Shown one piece after another: positions 6,874 to 14,259 of a stretch of DNA of 23,100 bases. How positions within the stretch are numbered: position 1 is the first letter of the stretch; the number at the start of each line of letters is the position of its first letter. Location: NCBI GenBank assembly GCA_023228065.1, contig JALOBX010000006.1:1-23100 (forward strand). Direction: 5' to 3'. Origin of the DNA: Candidatus Pacearchaeota archaeon. Lineage in GTDB: Archaea > Nanoarchaeota > Nanoarchaeia > Pacearchaeales > GW2011-AR1. The notes below the pieces were generated by a model. It searched no databases and had not been told where the DNA came from. It saw only the letters and a list, made by a program, of their open reading frames with translations. A program made the translations under genes and the position numbers.

Positions 6874-9852
6874 CTAAACAATATTTTGAGTTATTTCAAG
6901 ATTTTCATATATAGTATGCTCATCGTGTAAATTCTCTGGTAATTCATCATATAAATATGACCACTGGGTTTTTTCATTTAAAGTCAATTCCTGTCTTAAA
7001 TATGGAACTAAATTTTCATATACTGTATATTCATCGTGTACATTTTCAGAGTCATCATAATCATAAGACCATTGGATATAATCAGCAAGTGTAAATCCCT
7101 GTCTATAAAGCATGTCAAGATTTTCATATATCGTGTATTCATCATGAGAATTTTCTGGAAGTTCATCATAATTATATGACCACTGGATGATTTCATTTGT
7201 TGGTATAACAGCTTGCCTCAGCATCAAATCATCAATACTATAAAATTCATTGTGGTTGCTTATAGCAACTCTTCTTAGATAATCATCAACAGCCAATCTT
7301 TCACCAACGGGATCTGAAAAATCCAAACCAAACCAACCCACTCCAAGATATCTGCTATGAATTGGTTTGAAAAAATTCACGACTTCATTTATTCCTTTGT
7401 TTAACGTATCCAATCTTAACATTCTGAATGCACTATTGATATTATAAAATCTTGATACCACATCAAATAAATATAAAAATGCAAATATAGCATCATCATA
7501 AACTGAAGTTGAAGCAGATAATGTATCCATAACAAAATCATATAATTCCGGATTTATTGCTTGTAATAATGTTTTATTATGAGCTTCATCAACTGCTATA
7601 TTTTCTCCGAGCAATCTAAAAACTTCAATCTGTCTTTTTAATTTTTTATCTCTTGATTCTCGTTGGGTTATATTTGTAGAATCATCTGGAGTATATAAGA
7701 ATGTATCCGGCATCAAAGCAAATTGTGGATCTCTGACAATTATTTGTTTAATATAAACATCATCAGAAACTTCTAATCCAATTTGATTTCCCATTCCATC
7801 TAATTTAACTAAAAGTGGTTGTAAACAGAATATATTGTGGTTCAAATGAAATACGTTTGGAAATGAAGAATCTATAATTGGTTGCACATGCAAATTGACA
7901 TCTAAATTATTCCAGTTAAATAGTGATAAACTAAATGATGTCTGTTTGAAAACAGGAACAGCATACATTTTTATTAGATTAATGTATTGCAAGTAAACTT
8001 GAATATCAGCACTCATTGGAGCAGGTAAAGTGAAGTGGTTAAATAAAGTAATAATGGGAGTTAAATCAGCACCAACTGCCCAATCGAGTCCTCCAAGATT
8101 TACAAAATTCCCAGAAGGTTCATGGACTGTAAAATTACTCCCACGAGATTGTATGTCTAATGGGTATGATACCCAAACATTTGTTATGATATTATATATA
8201 TGGGTCTCAGCAAAAGTATTATTTTTATTAAATCCACCAACCACCATAACTTTGGTAAAATCCTGATCTACAGCTAAACCAAATCTAGAAATAGCAGTCC
8301 CTGGCTTATCTGACAATGATGTGAGAGTTCCATCTACAAGATTAAATTTAAAACATCTATTGGAGAAATCTCTTAGATCAAAGTCAAATCCACCAACAAT
8401 AAATAATTCTCTTTTCTCTATTAAGCAATATCCGCAATCAAGAATATTCAATGGAAATAAATATGGTTGCACCGTCCAATTCTTCAAAAATAAATCATAA
8501 GAATAAACATTATGATTCAGATCTCCATTTTCATCAACTCCACCCAAAACAAAAACCAATTCATCGTTGGCAACTATCATATGATTTCTTAATTTCTTTG
8601 GAAGATAATTTTCAAATTCCCATTCATGGTTGTATAATTCAAATCTGTAAAATCCATTTGTTACATCGCCATTTTGATTTATTCCACCACCAACATATGC
8701 CGATGTCTGAAATGAAATAGCACCAGTTTCTTGTAATTTTTCTGGAATATTATTTTTGGTTTCTATTCTATCATCAAGAACATATTTAACAAGTCTTGAT
8801 GGATCTCCAGTGAATATCATTGGCATAAAATCTGGATGATCATGCTCATCATCTTCAACCGTTATAATGCCAAAAGAATCATCATAATCTTTTTCAAAAG
8901 AAACGGATGCTCCATCTGGATTCCATGTCATTCTTGGAGATATTGGATCTGCTGGGAGAAATCGACTATTCTTTTCATTATATAAGATGCTGTATGCCAA
9001 CACTGCTTCCAATAAGGAAATCTTTTTATTTAAAGGAGTATATTCCCATTTCTTTTTATCATCTATATTTGATGTTGCTAACCATTGCTGATATTCTAGT
9101 CTTGCCCTATAGCTAAGAATTAGATATGCTTTCTTAAGATCCATTATATTTGCCGATAACACAACATTAAAGAACGGGGTCATGGATGGTAATTTTATTT
9201 TAGAAACTGCATGTAAATCAAGAATATTTTGTTTCGTGTAATACCAATGTGGATCTGTATTTAATGTGCTATATGGTCTATAAATTTCACTTTGCCATCC
9301 AGGAATAGAAGTATTATTTAACGAAGCAATTCCCCTGAAAACAAGATCCGGACCAGCAGGAACATATTCTAACCAGTATTCATATATTTCGTTGTCCAAT
9401 TGAAAGAAATATTTGATTGCTTCGGATACTGATAATGGCGATCCTTTTATATGATATAGGTTAACAAGATCCATAAGGAAATATGGTTTAGAAGAGGGTG
9501 TTAACCAATGATAAAAATTAATACCATAAGATTCCAATAGTTTATCTATATCTTCCAAATCTGCTTTAAATGGATCAGATAAATTTCTATGTTCAGTAGA
9601 TAATGTTTTTAAAGAAGAATACCAATCTGTTAAAAGATTATTTAATCTAATATGATCGCTGCTATCATGACAGCGCACTTTAAGCACTCTATCATAAAAA
9701 TTCAAAAATTCTGCTTTATTCTCTACTAGATTTACATATTTTTGATCATATATTGAATCTACTGTGAAATTATCTAATTCATCTTGAGTTATATTAATAT
9801 TTTTTACGTAGTTAATATACTCTATAAACCGAGAATATAAATCTTTCACCAT
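6874..9852 (-). CDS. Large baseplate/tail protein with embedded kelch propeller and C-terminal tandem repeats
   Basis: A 992-residue protein. Residues about 1-250 are helical and contain DLVNLYHIKGSPLSVSEAI (128-146), which resembles the 'lY..KGt..sv' element of phage tail protein I/baseplate proteins. Residues about 375-605 hold five kelch-type units. Each has a GG pair (389-390, 437-438, 487-488, 539-540, 587-588) at a spacing near 50, an aromatic Y/F, and usually a W about 20 residues on (W411, W459, W560), as in a beta-propeller. Residues about 866-985 are a tandem repeat with unit IQWSYxYDELPENxHDEYTIYENL and spacer. The gene is on the strand opposite to the baseplate operon. It may be a peripheral baseplate or adsorption protein in which propeller and repeats touch the host or other tail parts. 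T4 gp7 is of similar length, but I see no direct likeness. Confidence 0.7.
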   Translation of the reverse strand: MVKDLYSRFIEYINYVKNINITQDELDNFTVDSIYDQKYVNLVENKAEFLNFYDRVLKVRCHDSSDHIRLNNLLTDWYSSLKTLSTEHRNLSDPFKADLEDIDKLLESYGINFYHWLTPSSKPYFLMDLVNLYHIKGSPLSVSEAIKYFFQLDNEIYEYWLEYVPAGPDLVFRGIASLNNTSIPGWQSEIYRPYSTLNTDPHWYYTKQNILDLHAVSKIKLPSMTPFFNVVLSANIMDLKKAYLILSYRARLEYQQWLATSNIDDKKKWEYTPLNKKISLLEAVLAYSILYNEKNSRFLPADPISPRMTWNPDGASVSFEKDYDDSFGIITVEDDEHDHPDFMPMIFTGDPSRLVKYVLDDRIETKNNIPEKLQETGAISFQTSAYVGGGINQNGDVTNGFYRFELYNHEWEFENYLPKKLRNHMIVANDELVFVLGGVDENGDLNHNVYSYDLFLKNWTVQPYLFPLNILDCGYCLIEKRELFIVGGFDFDLRDFSNRCFKFNLVDGTLTSLSDKPGTAISRFGLAVDQDFTKVMVVGGFNKNNTFAETHIYNIITNVWVSYPLDIQSRGSNFTVHEPSGNFVNLGGLDWAVGADLTPIITLFNHFTLPAPMSADIQVYLQYINLIKMYAVPVFKQTSFSLSLFNWNNLDVNLHVQPIIDSSFPNVFHLNHNIFCLQPLLVKLDGMGNQIGLEVSDDVYIKQIIVRDPQFALMPDTFLYTPDDSTNITQRESRDKKLKRQIEVFRLLGENIAVDEAHNKTLLQAINPELYDFVMDTLSASTSVYDDAIFAFLYLFDVVSRFYNINSAFRMLRLDTLNKGINEVVNFFKPIHSRYLGVGWFGLDFSDPVGERLAVDDYLRRVAISNHNEFYSIDDLMLRQAVIPTNEIIQWSYNYDELPENSHDEYTIYENLDMLYRQGFTLADYIQWSYDYDDSENVHDEYTVYENLVPYLRQELTLNEKTQWSYLYDELPENLHDEHTIYENLEITQNIV
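6898..7254 (-). repeat. C-terminal tandem protein repeat (about 3.5 units of 36-37 residues)
   Basis: The QWSY-x-YD core begins at residues 889, 926 and 962. The H-[DN]-E-[YF] / Y-[ES]-[NID]-L part occurs four times, beginning about residue 866. Units are separated by [ML]xRQxxxT/P spacers. The repeat is well conserved in protein and partly in DNA (for example TCATATA...TTCATC blocks), which suggests rather recent duplication. Confidence 0.85.
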
Positions 9853-9879
9853 TAACCCCTTTACGTATTACACTTAAAA

Positions 9880-10671
9880 TTAAACAACTGCAGCTGATTT
9901 TTGTTTTGTATTATTTTTTGAAGCGGAATTTGTCTTCTTCTTATCTTGAATTTTTGCTATCTCCGCTTTCTTTCTCAAACTATCAGAAGCAGATTTGGCC
10001 CTATTAGCAAATGCGGTTGCGACTTTTGGATCTGCCTTATGTAAATTTTTCATATATTCTATTATTTTTTTTACCATAGTTGCCCCCAATTTAATCAACC
10101 ATACAAATCCAACGGATAAAGCAAATATTAAAATTCCAGATCCAACACTAGATAATAAAGATGAGGTTTTCAAGAAATCAACACTTGGCATTTTAATTTC
10201 TTGTGGTTTTAAATTTTTAAGAGCTTGATATTTTAATGATAGTGCAGATTTTAAATTTTTGAATGTGGATGATATAATGGATTTTATATTTGAAATATCC
10301 ATCGTTTTACTAGATTTCATTTGTGCAATTTGTGATTTTAGTTCATTATTTTCTTTTTTAATATCATTTACTTTTTTCACATATTCTGTTCCTTTTTTCA
10401 ATCCAAACAAAGTTCCCAGAAGAGTGGCAACCCCACCGACAATCCACCACAAAATAAAAGAAACAGACAGTACAACATCTGGGGACATGGCTTCAGTTAT
10501 AATATTTTTAGGTATAGTTCTTATATATTTATTTATCAAAGAAAAATCATCCATTTCTACTATTCTTTTAACAGTATTACTTTCCAAAACATATGCTCGT
10601 TTACTATATAATTCTTGTCTAATACATTCCGCAATAAAATTTGCATCTGATTTATTCAGTTTTAGTTTCAT
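9880..10671 (-). CDS. Two-TM membrane protein with coiled coil and basic tail, unknown
   Basis: A 263-residue protein. Hydrophobic segments at about 66-90 (VVLSVSFILWWIVGGVAT, LLGTLFGL) and 173-197 (SVGSGILIFALSVGFVWLIK) are likely transmembrane helices. Between them lies a Lys/Glu-rich coiled-coil-like stretch (about 95-120) and a linker. The C-terminal 60 residues are rich in Ala, Lys and Ser without hydrophobic clusters. ATG is preceded by GGAG on the - strand. The gene overlaps the exported protease gene upstream by 20 nt, so the two are translated together. Function is unknown; possibilities are a virion protein inserted in the membrane during DNA entry or a lysis-related factor, but no holin or spanin signature is seen. 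Confidence 0.65.
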   Translation of the reverse strand: MKLKLNKSDANFIAECIRQELYSKRAYVLESNTVKRIVEMDDFSLINKYIRTIPKNIITEAMSPDVVLSVSFILWWIVGGVATLLGTLFGLKKGTEYVKKVNDIKKENNELKSQIAQMKSSKTMDISNIKSIISSTFKNLKSALSLKYQALKNLKPQEIKMPSVDFLKTSSLLSSVGSGILIFALSVGFVWLIKLGATMVKKIIEYMKNLHKADPKVATAFANRAKSASDSLRKKAEIAKIQDKKKTNSASKNNTKQKSAAVV

Positions 10672-11344
10672 TCTTCTTAATCTCCTTTAAAATGACATTC
10701 CAAAATTTATTAATTTCATTTGATGAAATACAAAATCCCATCCCTTGACCAAAATTATGTATTGCAAAATTTATACCTATGACTTCTCCATCTAAATTAA
10801 AAGCTGGACCCCCGCTATTCCCAGGATTTAATGTCCCATCCAATTGAATCATATTATCAATTTTCATTCCAAGAATATCTGCTGTCTTATGAATATTGCT
10901 AACCATTGCCATAGTGTATGTTTGATTCAATGCAAGAGGTGACCCCAACACAAAAACTAAAGTCCCTCTCTGTAATTTATTAGAATCTCCAAATTTAACA
11001 GGTTTAAATTTTCTAGGTGTATCTATTTTCAATAAAGCTAGATCCATTTCCTGATATGTTGCAATTAGAGTTGCAGAATATTTTCTATTATCTTTTGTTT
11101 CAACAAAGAATTTATTTCCATCTGCTATGACATGATTATTTGTAATTATATATCCGTCTTCTGAAACAAAAAATCCACTTCCAAAAGAAGGAGTAATATT
11201 ATCCCCGATAAATGTTTTTATGGACACCACTGTATCAGAAACATCATTATATAAATTAATAAATGTGTCATCACACAGCTGCATAGAAAAACAATTAAAA
11301 TATAACACGAATAGAATTAAAATACCTGCTATTTTTTTCTCCAT
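10652..11344 (-). CDS. Exported HtrA/DegP-like trypsin-fold serine protease, no PDZ domain
   Basis: A 230-residue protein with an N-terminal signal peptide: MEKK, then a hydrophobic core IAGILILFVLYFNCFS. The protease domain follows, with a complete catalytic triad: H71 in TNNHVI, D101 in MDLALLKID, S177 in GNSGGPAF. The flanking landmarks GSGFFVSEDGYIITNNHV, VFVLGSP and GEVIGINF match the HtrA/DegP family. Bacterial HtrA proteins have one or two PDZ domains after about residue 220; none is present here. I chose ATG 11344 since GGAGGG sits directly upstream, inside the longer frame from 11365. A perfect 17-bp palindrome lies 19 nt upstream of the start. The protein should act outside the cytoplasmic membrane. 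A protease of this kind in a phage virion region is unusual. Confidence 0.88.
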   Translation of the reverse strand: MEKKIAGILILFVLYFNCFSMQLCDDTFINLYNDVSDTVVSIKTFIGDNITPSFGSGFFVSEDGYIITNNHVIADGNKFFVETKDNRKYSATLIATYQEMDLALLKIDTPRKFKPVKFGDSNKLQRGTLVFVLGSPLALNQTYTMAMVSNIHKTADILGMKIDNMIQLDGTLNPGNSGGPAFNLDGEVIGINFAIHNFGQGMGFCISSNEINKFWNVILKEIKKNETKTE

Positions 11345-11362
11345 ACTTCCCTCCATTGCAAA

Positions 11363-11379
11363 CAAATACTATGTATTTG
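11363..11379. promoter_or_regulatory. 17-bp palindrome upstream of the protease gene
   Basis: CAAATAC-TAT-GTATTTG is a perfect 7-bp inverted repeat with a 3-bp centre, between the divergent operons and just before the protease ribosome site. It could be an operator for a dimeric repressor or a small hairpin in the mRNA leader. Confidence 0.45.
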
Positions 11380-11417
11380 ATTTTGTTCGGGTTATTTTAA
11401 AATATAGAATATTTTTT

Positions 11418-11450
11418 TTGCATAAAATAAAAACATATATATGTTATTGT
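11418..11450 (+). promoter_or_regulatory. Possible promoter for the RNA-repair operon
   Basis: The AT-rich stretch between the divergent genes holds a TTGCAT hexamer (about 11419) and, 20-25 nt on, ACATATATATGTTATTGT, with an extended -10-like TGTTATTGT. A similar ACATATATGTT element precedes the tRNA-Leu at 16842. Assignment by eye only. Confidence 0.3.
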
Positions 11451-11480
11451 AAAGAAGGGCTTGTCCTTCTTTATTTTTTT
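11451..11480 (+). terminator. Terminator-type hairpin in the leader of the RNA-repair operon
   Basis: AAAGAAGG (11451-11458), loop GCTTGT, CCTTCTTT (11465-11472), then A and seven T. It points in + direction but lies 28 nt before the first + gene, with no + gene upstream for over 4.6 kb. It may be an attenuator, or the 3' end of a short or antisense transcript. Confidence 0.75.
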
Positions 11481-11508
11481 CATTATAATTATTTTTAGGA
11501 GGAAGTAA

Positions 11509-11778
11509 ATGGAAAATAAATTAGTAGGAACTTGTCAATCATGCGGAAGAGATTTATTTTTTCAGATGGTTTTACCATACATGCCAGTTAATGCCGAAGA
11601 TATCAATAACGCAATTGAGAAAGATGACTATTCTGATTTTTTTATGAGTGATGATCTAGAATCTGGAACAATAAATATTTATTGTTTTTGTGGAAAAGCA
11701 AAAGTAAGCGAAGAAGATATGAAGATTATTGATAATCTCGGATATGATGTGAATATTACCACCAAAGGAGATAATTGA
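11509..11778 (+). CDS. Small CxxC/CxC protein, probable zinc-binding, unknown
   Basis: An 89-residue protein, first gene of the operon, with a very good ribosome site (AGGAGG, 11498-11503). Two cysteine pairs, CQSC (9-12) and CFC (59-61), suggest a zinc ribbon. The middle is acidic. The C-x2-C then C-x-C order recalls the small Cys-rich proteins encoded at 20305-21436, but the rest of the sequence shows no clear relation. The next gene follows within 2 nt. Function unknown. Confidence 0.7.
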   Translation: MENKLVGTCQSCGRDLFFQMVLPYMPVNAEDINNAIEKDDYSDFFMSDDLESGTINIYCFCGKAKVSEEDMKIIDNLGYDVNITTKGDN

Positions 11779-11780
11779 AA

Positions 11781-12440
11781 ATGCAATATGTTACATCAGA
11801 ATTTGATGAATTAAATTCTAGAATTACTGAATTTAAAAAAGAATTTCCAAAAGTATATACTGGATTAGTATTTGGATTAATGAAGAGTTCTGATTATAAA
11901 AGAATAACCGATGAATTTAAAAAGAAATGGTGTATAGTTTGGATTTCTTCAAATAATCACAATGATTTTTACGATGCAGAGGGATTTGATAAAAAGAAAG
12001 AAGCACTCCAGTTATTAGGTGCAAAAATAATAGATAAAGAAATCCCAATAGACGAAATTCATATTTTCAATAAGGGAATCGAAATGAAATATGAAGCGAG
12101 TATGGTTTTTGAAATCAAAGGAAGAAAAGCAGTCGATGAGAGCATTGGGATTGATGAAATAAAAGAAATAATGAAACATTTTAAAGCAATAAATACTTTT
12201 GTAGTTTCTGATAAGGAAAATAAAGAAATAGAAAAATTTCATAATCCTGGTGATGGGTTCGGATTTAGAATTGTTGGAACAGATGCAAATAAAAAAGAAA
12301 TATTAACAGATAGGATAACAAAAGAAATTTTAATAAGAAAAACTATTGATGCTCTAAGATCGGAAACACACAAAGTCCAAATAAGTAAGGATGGAAATAT
12401 TATGAAAATTCTTGAGCTTAAGGAGGCAAATAATAAATGA
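11781..12440 (+). CDS. Unknown protein of the RNA-repair operon
   Basis: A 219-residue soluble protein rich in Lys, Glu and Ile, which I do not recognise. ATG 11781 is preferred because AGGAG lies 10 nt upstream; a TTG at 11775 overlapping the previous stop is possible. Features seen are a beta strand CIVWISSNNHNDF (about residues 51-63), a central helix IGIDEIKEIMKHF, and a FHNPGDGFGFRIVG segment (about 153-166). It overlaps the RNA ligase gene by 4 nt (ATGA), so production is likely coupled to the ligase. A partner or substrate-handling role in RNA repair is a guess from context only. Confidence 0.68.
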   Translation: MQYVTSEFDELNSRITEFKKEFPKVYTGLVFGLMKSSDYKRITDEFKKKWCIVWISSNNHNDFYDAEGFDKKKEALQLLGAKIIDKEIPIDEIHIFNKGIEMKYEASMVFEIKGRKAVDESIGIDEIKEIMKHFKAINTFVVSDKENKEIEKFHNPGDGFGFRIVGTDANKKEILTDRITKEILIRKTIDALRSETHKVQISKDGNIMKILELKEANNK

Positions 12441-13450
12441 GTCTTTTCAGTGTTGATGTTCTCAAAATAGATAAAGTAACTCCACACGCTAATGCTGATA
12501 AATTAGAATTAGTTATTATAAAAGGATGGCAGGTAGTTATTGTAAAGGGACAATTTAAGGAAGGCGACACTGCAATATATGTTCCGGTGGATGCCGTTAT
12601 CCCATTAGAATTATCAGAGAAATGGGGAGTAACTAAATATTTAAATAATCAAAGAGTAAGAGCTGCTAGGTTAAGAGGAGAAATGAGTTATGGGTTTTTG
12701 GCACCTAATGATGAAAACCTAGAAGTTGGTTTGGATGTTTCAGAAAAATACGGAATTATAAAATATGTACAGCCAGAAGAATTAAATATGGGAGATAATG
12801 AAACACCACACCCCTCGTTTGATAAATACACAGATATAGAAAATATAAAAAATTTTCCAGATATTATTCAACCAGGTGAAAAAGTTGTATTCACGGAAAA
12901 AATTCATGGGACCAATTCTAGGGTTGGTTTAATTGCTAAAGATTCTGAAATTATTCCAATTGCTGGTAGTCATACAATGAGAAAAAAATTAATAGAAGGA
13001 ACGAGATATTCTAAACCATATTTTATTCCGGGTGTTAGAGAAATGTTAGAGGCTATATTCGCTAAAAAATATGCAAGTGTAGTTATAGCATATGGAGAAA
13101 TATATGGTTATAAAATTCAAGATTTACAATATGGGTTAAATAAAAATGCAGATTTTAGAGTATTCGATATTAAAGTTAATGGATCATATTTGGATTGGGA
13201 TGAGGTTATAAAATATTGCAGAGAATATGGTGTTAAATATGTTCCAGAATTATACAGAGGACCATTTGACATGGAATTAGCAAAGAAATATAGTACTGGA
13301 AATACAACCTTAACAACTGAAAAACAAATAAGAGAAGGAATTGTAATTCATCCATTAAAAGAAAGAAACGATCCTAAATTAGGAAGAGTTATTCTGAAAT
13401 TAATTAATGATGATTATATTTTAAGAAAAAATGGAACTGAATTTCATTGA
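12437..13450 (+). CDS. DraRnl-type (Rnl5-like) ATP-dependent RNA ligase
   Basis: A 337-residue RNA ligase that joins 3'-OH and 5'-phosphate ends through a lysine-AMP intermediate. Residues 1-110 form an N-terminal OB-like module (HANADKLELVIIKGWQVV, then GDTAIYVPVDAVIP), as in the Deinococcus radiodurans ligase. The nucleotidyltransferase domain follows with motif I EKIHGTN (catalytic K155), motif III AYGEIYG (about 218), motif IV REGIVIHP (about 308-315) and motif V ILKLIND (about 325). All key motifs are present. The order 'OB first, ligase second' distinguishes it from T4 Rnl1 and Rnl2. It lies one gene before rtcB, so the phage has two chemically different RNA ligases. Start ATG overlaps the preceding stop. 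Confidence 0.88.
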   Translation: MSLFSVDVLKIDKVTPHANADKLELVIIKGWQVVIVKGQFKEGDTAIYVPVDAVIPLELSEKWGVTKYLNNQRVRAARLRGEMSYGFLAPNDENLEVGLDVSEKYGIIKYVQPEELNMGDNETPHPSFDKYTDIENIKNFPDIIQPGEKVVFTEKIHGTNSRVGLIAKDSEIIPIAGSHTMRKKLIEGTRYSKPYFIPGVREMLEAIFAKKYASVVIAYGEIYGYKIQDLQYGLNKNADFRVFDIKVNGSYLDWDEVIKYCREYGVKYVPELYRGPFDMELAKKYSTGNTTLTTEKQIREGIVIHPLKERNDPKLGRVILKLINDDYILRKNGTEFH

Positions 13451-13456
13451 GGGGTT

Positions 13457-13726
13457 ATGATGAAATACGAACCGTGGTTAGATGATGATCAAAAAGAATA
13501 TTATTTGTCTCATGAAAAATCTTGTGTGTGGTTCATGAATTCATTTATAGATAATACAACATCTCACTTTAAGGATTATCATTTATTTTTCTGTAGAAAA
13601 AATATATTCAGCGAAAAAGGATATGTTGATGGATTATATTCTTCCATGGATGGATATTTAGAACGTAATTATAAATGTGAATTTTTCATTGAATGTCCAT
13701 TTGAAATTAAAATAATCAAAAAATAG
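13457..13726 (+). CDS. Small unknown protein between the two RNA ligase genes
   Basis: An 89-residue protein, start ATG 13457 or 13460 after GAGGGG. It is aromatic-rich and acidic at the N-terminus (YEPWLDDDQKEYYLSHE). It has four cysteines, at about residues 23, 46, 75 and 81. The end, CEFFIECPFEIKIIKK, resembles the common C-terminal FKIKxIxx ending of the small Cys-rich family at 20305-21436, although the CxxC start is lacking. It could be a distant relative. Function unknown. Confidence 0.65.
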   Translation: MMKYEPWLDDDQKEYYLSHEKSCVWFMNSFIDNTTSHFKDYHLFFCRKNIFSEKGYVDGLYSSMDGYLERNYKCEFFIECPFEIKIIKK

Positions 13727-13737
13727 GAGTGTTCATA

Positions 13738-14259
13738 ATGTTTGACTTCAAAGGTAAATATACTAACGGAAAAATATTTGCAGAAACAATTGAGACAGAA
13801 GCAGTATCACAAATTTATAATATGGCAAATAATTGTTCATTTACAAATTATATGGCCATCATGCCTGATGCACATAAAGGATCTGGATCTTGTATTGGTT
13901 TCACAATGAAAATGCCAGAAAATAGAATTGTTCCAAATATCATTGGAGTTGATATTGGTTGTTCCATATCTGCAATAGAAGTAAAAGACGATATGGGAGA
14001 AAAATTTAAATCAAGTGAAATAGTAAGAATGGTAAGAGATAGAATTCCATTTGGTCCCAATGTGCATGAAAAAGAGATATATGATTTCGAAAAAGAATTT
14101 GATTGGGAAGATGTGAACAAAAAAATAAAAACAATATCCTCTTTTTTAAATAGTAAGTACTGCCCAATTGTCGATTATAATTGGTTAAAAAATCATTGCA
14201 AGAAAATAGGAATGGATTTTCAGAAAGTCATATTGTCTTGTGGGACAGTGGGCGGTGGT
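13738..14259 (+). CDS. rtcB: RtcB RNA ligase, exon 1 (N-terminal 174 residues)
   Basis: RtcB joins 2',3'-cyclic phosphate (or 3'-phosphate) and 5'-OH RNA ends using GTP and Mn2+. Exon 1 holds the family landmarks MPDAHKGSGSCIG and GVDIGCSIS, whose Asp and Cys bind metal, and it ends at LSCGTVGGG. The next residues of the family motif, NHFIE, begin exon 2 at 15178, and the junction keeps frame. Start ATG 13738 has AGGAG 8 nt upstream; a GTG at 13729 overlaps that site and is unlikely. Unspliced RNA would add one Glu and then a stop (GAATGA), so functional RtcB requires splicing. The spliced protein has 440 residues, normal for the family (about 400-480). Confidence 0.93.

Noticed and set aside
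6898..7254. CRISPR-like array
   Set aside because: The period is about 110 bp, it is inside a gene in frame, and the repeats are protein-level; no short identical repeats with unique spacers.
8030..9116. Plus-strand open frames opposite the kelch protein (8030, 8451, 8907)
   Set aside because: They have no ribosome site and unlikely compositions, and mirror a well-supported minus-strand gene.
11345..11365. Start of the protease at 11365
   Set aside because: The extra codons contain the GGAGGG ribosome site of the ATG at 11344, which gives a normal signal peptide.
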